The position numbers and the translations under genes were made by a program. This document shows positions 54,066 through 64,000 of a DNA stretch of 64,000 bases, piece by piece. The notes under the pieces were generated by a model. It was not told the origin of the DNA. It did no database searches and worked only from the letters and a program-made list of their open reading frames with translations. Each line of letters begins with the position of its first letter. The first letter of the stretch is position 1. The stretch comes from Palaemon carinicauda (Eukaryota > Arthropoda > Malacostraca > Decapoda > Palaemonidae), in contig NC_090728.1 of the NCBI RefSeq assembly GCF_036898095.1, positions 93,936,904 through 94,000,903 on the forward strand, in the 5' to 3' direction.

Positions 54066-55018
54066 TATTATCATTATTATTATTATTATCATTACTTACT
54101 AAGCTACAACCCTAGTTGGAAAAGAAAGATCCTATAAGCCCAGGGGCCCCAACAGGGAAAATAGCCCTGTGAGGAAAGGAAACAAGGAAACATAAGATAT
54201 TTCAAGAACAGTAACAACATTAAAATAAATATTTCCCATATAAACTATAAAAACATTAACAAAACAAGAGGAAGAGAAATTACATAGAATAGTGTGCCCG
54301 AGTGTACCCTCAAACAAGAGAACTTTAACCTAAGACAGTGGAAGACCATGGTACAGAGGCTATGGCACTACCAAAAACTAGAGAACAATGGTTTGATTTT
54401 TGAGTGTCCTCCTCCTAGAAGTGCTGCTTACCATAGCTAAAGTCTCTCTTCTACCCTTACCAAGAGGAAAGCAGCCACTCAACAATTACAGTGCAGTAGT
54501 TAACCCCTTAGGTGAAGATGAATTGTTTGGTAATCTCAGTGTTGTCAGGTTTATGAGGACAGAGCAAAATCTGTAAAGAATAGGCCAGACTATTCAGTGA
54601 ATGTGTAGGCAAAGTGAAACGTAACTAGAGAGAAGGATCCAAAATAGTACTGTCTGGCCAGTCAAAGGACCCCATAACTCTCAAGGAGTAGTTTCTCAAA
54701 GGGTGGCGGGTCCCCTGGCCAACCCACTACCTATTAATAGCAAAGACTTTCTAACAAAAATGAAACCGGAGGAGGAAATTGAAGTTCCTTCTTTTACAGG
54801 GTCGTAAAGGCCAACGACAACACTCTTCCAGGTGAAAAGACCACAGGAACTCTATGAAGAAACAGCAAGTCGCTGAAGATAAAGAAGGGTGGCACCCCTC
54901 CCCTTCAAACTCAGGAGCAACAAAACCTTCCTTATTACCTAAGGAATCCCAATTTTAGTAGGATTACATTGTGTCACAAGGCCAAACTAGCTAGGGAACA
55001 GACAGAAAACAAAAATGG
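54066..55018 (-). mobile_element. LINE 3' region with (ATT)n tail, no RT
   Basis: ATT-type repeats at 54066-54092 are followed by ACCCTAGTTGGAAAAGAAAG and the same 3' UTR as 34750-34900. The homologous non-coding sequence goes on to about 55018. DIRS e2 abuts the tail, so it probably inserted in or next to the microsatellite. Confidence 0.65.
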
Positions 55019-55306
55019 TATTTTCATTTTAAAATATATTTTAAAATATACTTACATGGTAGTTACACATATATAGCATTGTCCCGCCGATTCGTCGCGC
55101 GCACGGCAGAAATTCAAAATTCGCGGCAATCGCCGATAGGTGGTCAGGTGGTCATACCTGTGCTCCCTCTATCCAGGTACCTGGAACCATTCCCATTTGT
55201 CCTCAGAAATTCCATGCCCATGTTTTCAGAGGGGAGGAGGGAGGGACCTTTTATATACGTAACTACCAGGTAAGTATATTTAAAAATTTATTTTAAAATG
55301 AAAATA
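55019..55306. repeat. Solo palindromic terminus, ~288 bp (unassigned DIRS-like family)
   Basis: The outer ~55 bp (TATTTTCATTTTAAAATATA ... CTTACATGGTAGTTAC) are repeated inverted at the other end (GTAACTACCAGGTAAGTATA ... TTTTAAAATGAAAATA). The plan (terminal extension, middle, inverted extension) is that of the 3' ITR/ICR units at 21379, 36528 and 62707, but the sequence is a different family and no coding part is attached. A MITE is the alternative. Confidence 0.6.
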
Positions 55307-55426
55307 TCACAAATTTTAAGTACAGTGAACCCTCGCTACTTCGCGGTTCGACCATCGCGGATTCACCACTTCCCGGATTTTTTCCATAACCCATATATAT
55401 ACAGTAACATATATATATACAGTAAC

Positions 55427-55457
<31 letters not shown>

Positions 55458-55918
55458 CAGTGAACCCTCGCTACTTCGCGGTTCGACAATCGCGGATTCA
55501 CCACTTCGCGGGGTTTTCCCATAACCCATATATATATACATATCGCGGATTTTCCGGAAAATTCGAAAATACCGCGAAATCTGAAGACAACCAAATACGA
55601 TATTTTGTTACCTGTAATTCCATTAATACTGTAATTAGTAATATCTGCTCTTACTGATTGTTCATTGCATTACATATGATATATAATTCAGCACAGAAAG
55701 AAATAAAACACGAAAAGAGAATGTGATCATACGATAATTCAGTACGTAGTAAAATTAAATCGAACATGAAACGCAAATCAGATGCAGTCATACCATATTA
55801 GAATGGTGTGTACTGTAATGGATGCGCTTCTTTTCCATGAATCTTTTGTATGTATACGTACGTAGTACAGTACTGCATCCAATAATATTCTTTGTTGCAA
55901 AAATCACATTTCGAATAA

Positions 55919-55925
<7 letters not shown>

Positions 55926-55993
<68 letters not shown>
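55926..55993. repeat. (GA)n microsatellite
   Basis: About 68 bp of GA dinucleotides in the 5' untranslated part of Tigger A; followed at 56017-56150 by interrupted ATT/GTT repeats. Confidence 0.97.
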
Positions 55994-55996
<3 letters not shown>

Positions 55997-56474
55997 TAAA
56001 ATAGCGTACGTAAATTTTTATTATTATTGTTATTATTATTATTATTGTTGTTGTTGTTAATAAAATTATTATTGTTATTATTATTATCATTATTATTATT
56101 ATTATTACTGTACAGTATTATTATCATTATTTATTATTATTACGGTATTGTACTTAATCTACGTACGTTCATTATGCGCGGGGCATCTTCTATGAGTAAC
56201 CAACGCATCATAGTACTGTAAGACGGGTTGTGATTGGTTCAAGAGCTGATAGATGACGAATCAGAACTCAAGTTTTGTTATCTAGCCTGTGATTGGTGTT
56301 TTGCCCGCATCTTCTACCCGCAGCATCAAAGTTCTCGCGGGGCTGGATCGTTCACTTTCTCTTTCCGCGTATTGCTGAGTAGACGTTCTTAAGTTTGTGA
56401 AGTTTAATCTGTGCTGTGTGCGACTGTTTTAAGTTGAACTTTTTGTTGAACTTTCTGTTAAATCCTACTGTACA

Positions 56475-58355
56475 ATGCCTCCCAAGCGTTCTGCTTCTAG
56501 TAAGGCTGGTAGTGAGCCTAAACGCCACCGAAGGATGATGACGATAGCTGAGAAGGTTACGCTTCTCGACATGTTAAAAGATGGTAGAAGTTACGCGGCC
56601 GCCGGCCGCCATTTTGGCATCAACGAATCCACCGTTCGCTATATCAAAAAGGACGAGGCGAACATTAGAAAGACTGCTGCAATCACCTTTAGCAGATCAG
56701 CGAAGCGAGTCGTTACAACGCGTAATAAAACGATCGTACGCATGGAAGGTGCTTTAGCTGTGTGGATTGCCGACTGCCGGAAGAAGAACATAGCGTTGGA
56801 TACGAACACCATCCAAACAAAGGCTTTGAGCTTATATGAGAATTTTGCTGCAAAGGAACCTAAAGACGACGACGGCAACCATGCTGAAGATGATGATGAT
56901 GCAGATGATCCTCAACCAGGGACATCCACTGATTCCCAGCCTCAGAAACGTTTTTCCGCAAGCAAAGGATGGTTCGCGAAGTTTCAGAAACGCTTCGCCC
57001 TGAAAAGCGTTTCCCTGCATGGGGAGTCTGCTTCCGCTGACACTGCCGCTGCTGAAACTTGCGTGAACCAGACGTTCAAGAATATTATCGCCGAAGGTGG
57101 ATACAAGCCGGAACAAGTCTTTAATATGGATGAGACTGGCTTGTTTTGGAAGAGAATGCCGTCGCGAACTTTCCTGTTCAAAGAGGAAGCCAAAGCCTCT
57201 GGCTTTAAGGCATTCAAGGATCGCGTTACCCTCGTGATGTGTGGTAATGCTGCTGGATTTTTGTTAAAGCCGGGGCTTATTTATAAGTCGAAAAATCCTC
57301 GCGCTTTGAAAAATAAAAATAAGAATCTCCTTCCCGTGTACTGGATGCATAATAAAAAAGCATGGATTACGAAGATGCTGACCTCCAACTGGTTCCACCA
57401 GTGTTTCATCCCGCAAGTCCATGAATATCTCTTAGAGAAGGGCTTGCCATTCAAGATCCTTCTCCTTATGGATAACGCTGGTGGACACGCAACTGACCTG
57501 TCGCGTGAGGGCGTTCAGGTTGAGTTCCTGCCACCCAACACCACGTCATTAATTCAACCGATGGACCAGGGGGTTACCAGGGCGTTCAAGGCCCTCTACA
57601 CGAAGAATACCTTGGCGGACCTCGTTGCGTATGTGGATGCTGCCCAAGATGACGAGGATGAAGATTTCAACTTGAAGGCGTACTGGCGGCAGTACACCAT
57701 AGCCACGTGCCTGCAGAATATTCAAAAGGCACTTCAAGAGATGAAACCTGCAACCGTGAATGCGAGCTGGAAGAAGCTGTGGCCCGATATTGTTTACGAC
57801 GACAAGGGATTTACTCCGTCGGAAATCCAACACTCTGCAATACGGAAATCTGTGCAGTTGGCTGCCATAATTGGAGGTGACGGGTTTGGCGACATGACGA
57901 CTGAAGACGTCGACGAGTTGTTGGACTGCCATTCCCAGCCCCTAACTGACGCAGACCTCGAAGACCTGACGAAATCGGCAAGTGAAGAAGAGAGTGAGGG
58001 TACCCAGGAAGAGACCCAAGAAAATGTCGAAGAAACGGGCTTAACATTAGAACGGCTTGCCAAGTTCTGCAACCATATCAAGGAGGCGAAAGAAATGTTA
58101 CAAGAGTGGGACGAGGATATGGTTCGCTCGATGCAATTCTCCAATAAGGTCGATGACATCATGACTCCCTACAGGATGCTCTTGGATCGAAAAAAGAAGC
58201 AGCGGCAACAACTTCCGATCACAATGTTCTTCCAGCCTCGCAAAAAAGAGCCAGTTCCTCCTGCTAGTACGCCTTCGGAAGAAATTGAAGAAGTTTCCCA
58301 GGAAGAAGTTGAAGAGGTGTCCCAGGAAAAGACACCTCCGTCTGAAGAGACGTAA
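56475..58355 (+). CDS. Tigger/pogo transposase, intact (626 aa)
   Basis: Order: HTH of CENP-B/psq type at residues about 20-70 (TIAEKVTLLDMLKDGRSYAA, GINESTVRYIKKDE); second CENP-B-like DNA-binding domain about 85-185 (FSASKGWFAKFQKRFALKSV); DDE/D domain about 205-390 with catalytic Asp in VFNMDETGLFWKRMP, MDNAGGHATDL and IQPMDQGVTRAFK. The acidic C-terminus carries QLPITMFF at residues 579-586 (58209-58232), a perfect PCNA-interacting motif (QxxIxxFF), and ends in EEVSQEE repeats. Length is typical. No stops. Acts in the nucleus on the element's own ends, inserting at TA. The context TACAATGCC gives the first ATG of the frame. Confidence 0.95.
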   Translation: MPPKRSASSKAGSEPKRHRRMMTIAEKVTLLDMLKDGRSYAAAGRHFGINESTVRYIKKDEANIRKTAAITFSRSAKRVVTTRNKTIVRMEGALAVWIADCRKKNIALDTNTIQTKALSLYENFAAKEPKDDDGNHAEDDDDADDPQPGTSTDSQPQKRFSASKGWFAKFQKRFALKSVSLHGESASADTAAAETCVNQTFKNIIAEGGYKPEQVFNMDETGLFWKRMPSRTFLFKEEAKASGFKAFKDRVTLVMCGNAAGFLLKPGLIYKSKNPRALKNKNKNLLPVYWMHNKKAWITKMLTSNWFHQCFIPQVHEYLLEKGLPFKILLLMDNAGGHATDLSREGVQVEFLPPNTTSLIQPMDQGVTRAFKALYTKNTLADLVAYVDAAQDDEDEDFNLKAYWRQYTIATCLQNIQKALQEMKPATVNASWKKLWPDIVYDDKGFTPSEIQHSAIRKSVQLAAIIGGDGFGDMTTEDVDELLDCHSQPLTDADLEDLTKSASEEESEGTQEETQENVEETGLTLERLAKFCNHIKEAKEMLQEWDEDMVRSMQFSNKVDDIMTPYRMLLDRKKKQRQQLPITMFFQPRKKEPVPPASTPSEEIEEVSQEEVEEVSQEKTPPSEET

Positions 58356-58626
58356 AATACTATCATTGACTGCACAGTAGAACACATCATCAGCTTCATC
58401 ATCATCATTTCTACTGTGCAGCAAATTCATCGCCATCACCATTCAAGTTTTTCTTCAACTTCTTTCGTGGTGAGTACAGTAACAATCTTTATTTTTTACT
58501 TTAACCTGTTTTATAGTTTAGTAATGTACGTACTGTATGCATTAAGTTAAAGGGAAGGTTTTAAAAGTCTACATGTTGTAACCTATCATATTTTTTTTGT
58601 TTAAAATTTACATTTACGTACGTAAA

Positions 58627-58732
<106 letters not shown>

Positions 58733-59392
58733 TTTTCCTGCTTTGCTACGTACAAGTACTGTATAATTTATATTTGTAAGGTAACATATTTTGTAAATGC
58801 TTTTACTGTAAATACTGTATGTACTGTATCATTATTTATCACTATCATCATGCGCGTTAAATGCCTTGTTTGTTCTGAGCGTGGTTGTTTACTGAGCGTA
58901 CACGCCGTCGTTTCAGGCGGCGTCATAAAGAAAAAGATTTCATTTGGAAGTCCTAAGAAAAATACGTAAACTAAAACATTGGTAATAAAAAAATCAACAT
59001 ACAGTACTGTATAATCAATATAATCGATGCAAAAACTAACCTATACATATATGTGTACACTAAATGAGTTTGTTTCTTCATTATGATCAGAATTGAACGT
59101 AAACAAAACATTGGTTGCCATTTTTTATCGTGCTTTTTAGGTGTTTAGGAAACGCATGATATAAAATCGCCTTTAATATTTGTGCCTGTTTTAGTTTAGG
59201 GTGCTGTAGTACATGCATTAAGTGTTCTGTACATTAAAGGGTGGTTTGTTAACAGTACTACGTACAAGGGAAGGTTTTAAAAGTCCGAATATACATGTTA
59301 AATAAATAGGTAAATATGATGTCACTACTTCGCGGATTTTCACCTATCGCGCCCGCGTCTGGAACCTATCTACCGCAATAAACGAGGGTTCA

Positions 59393-62374
<2,982 letters not shown>

Positions 62375-62706
62375 CCAGTTTGTTTCTTTATTATGATCAG
62401 AGATAAATGTAAACAAAACATTGGTTGCCTTTTTTTAACGTGCTTTTTAGCGTGTTTAGAAAACGCATGATATAAAATTGCCTTTAATATTTGTGCCTGT
62501 TTTAGTTTAGGGTACTGTAGTACATGCATTAAGTGTTCTGTACATTAAAGGGTAGTTTGTTAACAGTACTACGTACAAGGGAAGGTTTTAAAAGTCTGAA
62601 TATACATGTTGAATAAATAGGTAAATATGGTGTCACTACTTCACGGATTTTCACCTATCGCGGCCGCGTCTGGAACCTATCTACCGCGATAAACGAGGGT
62701 TCACTG

Positions 62707-63060
62707 TAATTTGTATTTTTCCTAACAGTACTTACCTCGAACTACTTTCTTAGGAGTATCTGGGATTCTCCTCCCAACCGACCAGAATTTTGTGTAGTCT
62801 CCCCTATCTCCGTTTTCTATAATGGGTCCCTCTGTGGCGGATGAATACTCGCCCTGAGGTGACCCGGGTCAGCGAGAGCGCGTGGCCAGGTCTCGGTCAC
62901 CAGTAAGTTTTTGATAAATATGGTATCAAAGTCCTGTAAGACACTCGGGGAAGGATGGGTGGGCCATAATCCGAAAGTAGTTCGAGGTAAGTACTGTTAG
63001 GAAAAATAAAAATTACTTAAAATTTGTGATTTGTTCCACCACGGAGTACTTACTTCGAAC
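62707..63060. repeat. 3' ITR and ICR of DIRS e6 (family 3)
   Basis: ATTTGTATTTTTCCTAACAG plus CTTACCTCGAACTACTTTCT at 62709-62755 is repeated inverted at 62978-63030 (GAAAGTAGTTCGAGGTAAGT), followed by the second ICR half TTTGTTCCACCACGGAGTAC. The layout is identical to family 1, but most of the sequence is different and the GGGTAGC dyad is absent. Confidence 0.85.
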
Positions 63061-63386
63061 TACTTTCTTAGGAGACTTATACTTTAGGAGGCGGGGTGGT
63101 CTTACGGGCCGAGAGACCTGCTGGATAATAAAGATTGAACCTAGATAAGAGGCTAGGTTCTTCTGACCACTAACGGGATATGAGACTTGGGGAGAACTAC
63201 GCAAAAAACTATTTAGTGTCTAAGTAACTCACCTCTGTAAGGATCTCCGGACATGGGCGTCTCCACTGAACGTTTCACACATGGGAGGGGTAAGGGAAAA
63301 AGGGAATGGAGGGGAAGTGGGGACAAGGGGGGAAAAGTAAGGAAGGAACTTATGTCGCTTGGAATTACTTTCCACGGGCTTCAACC

Positions 63387-64000
63387 TTAAACCTTTTGGA
63401 GCGCAGAAATGATCGGCCCAATGGAGAAGCAGTCCAGGGACTTCCTAGTACAGTCCTTCAGGTAGTGGGTAAAGGTGGACTGCCTGGACCATGTGCCCGC
63501 CTTCAGGATCTGGCCCACAGCCATGTTCTTCTCGAAGGCTAGCGAAGTGCTCAGGCCCCTAATATCATGGGGTCTCGGCTTACCCAACACCGAGACTCCG
63601 GCACTGTCATAGGCTCTCTTAATCACTTGCCGTAACCAGAAGGAGATAGTGTTCCTGGACACTGCTTTCTTCACCATGCCCGAGGAGACGAACAGACTCT
63701 TAATCCCAGGGCGAAGCCTGGCTGTCCTTTCCAGGTATTTTCTAACTGCCCTGACCGGGCATAGCTACAAATCCCTTGGGCTGTCCGATCGCAGAATCGC
63801 TGGCACTGAAAATCCCTCAAACCTAGGGTCCCAGGAGGCTGGGTTCTGCGTCTTGGCCACGAAATCGGGCAGGAACTTGAACCAACTCCTTCCAACATTT
63901 CGCGTGCGAGACCTCGTACGACATCCCATGGAGTTCGCTCACTCGCTTAGCCGAAGCGGAAGACAGTCTTGAGGGTGAGCTCTTTGTCCAGAATGTCCCT
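63387..64000 (-). pseudogene. Tyrosine recombinase of DIRS e6 (family 3), decayed and cut by window end
   Basis: The C-terminal 97 codons (63677-63387) are open: VSRNTISFWLRQVIKRAYDS, HxxR in RPHDIRGLSTS and the catalytic Tyr in STFTHYLKDCTRKS. Upstream the same protein is spread over frames: a TAG before LCPVR (near 63765), DFVAKTQNPASWDPRFEGFS in frame, then a shift near 63870 and the first catalytic Arg in ASAKRVSELHGMSYE near 63950, where three or four residues after KTVF appear deleted. So R, H, R and Y are present but not in one frame. The N-terminal part lies beyond 64000. Confidence 0.85.

Overview
The window reads as non-coding, transposon-packed nuclear DNA of an animal, most likely a decapod crustacean. 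The grounds are DIRS-type tyrosine-recombinase retrotransposons of the kind reported from decapods, several Tigger/pogo transposons, RTE- and CR1/Jockey/I-like LINE fragments, long (GA)n, (TA)n and (ATT)n microsatellites, and a few short exons with canonical eukaryotic splice sites. There is no bacterial or viral gene organisation. The species cannot be fixed from sequence alone.

Layout. 1-1096: end of a decayed Tigger transposon. 1099-5900: mostly anonymous DNA with two candidate host exons on the minus strand (3926-4035 and from 5106 down). 5934-7955: rearranged RTE-type LINE. 7960-10616: 5' part of a decayed DIRS (e3). 10873-11020: a clear host exon. 13800-16160: another decayed DIRS gag (e7) with tandem repeats. 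17420-21378: a pile of fragments (LINE 3' end, DIRS 3' end, Tigger, DIRS family-2 leader, DIRS RT). 21379-29543: a nearly complete 8.2 kb DIRS element (e1, minus strand) inserted inside the RT gene of an older DIRS (e4), which resumes at 29544 and ends at 34308. 34491-34524: a 34-nt host exon whose reading phase matches the exon at 10873-11020. 34690-36440: LINE. 36528-39190: internally deleted DIRS (e5). 40197-43214: a 3.0 kb element with 170-bp inverted repeats and no transposase. 43795-44332: DIRS 5' end (e8). 44386-45000: ~188-bp tandem repeat. 45368-54065: a full-length DIRS of a second family (e2, plus strand) with three open genes. 54064-55306: LINE 3' region and a solo palindromic terminus. 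55307-64000: a third DIRS family (e6) whose tip is split by a nested stack of Tigger elements, including two intact transposase genes.

How the parts work together. In each DIRS element gag, reverse transcriptase/RNase H/methyltransferase-like protein and tyrosine recombinase are meant to act together: reverse transcription of an RNA with inverted terminal repeats (ITRs), circle formation bridged by an internal complementary region (ICR), then recombinase-mediated insertion without target duplication. e1 shows the ITR and ICR logic base for base. The Tigger transposases are cut-and-paste DDE/D enzymes acting on their own terminal repeats with TA target duplication; both intact copies end in a PCNA-binding type motif. 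The host gene on the minus strand (exons at 34491 and 10873, perhaps 5106 and 3926) appears to carry most of these insertions in its introns. I could not name that gene.
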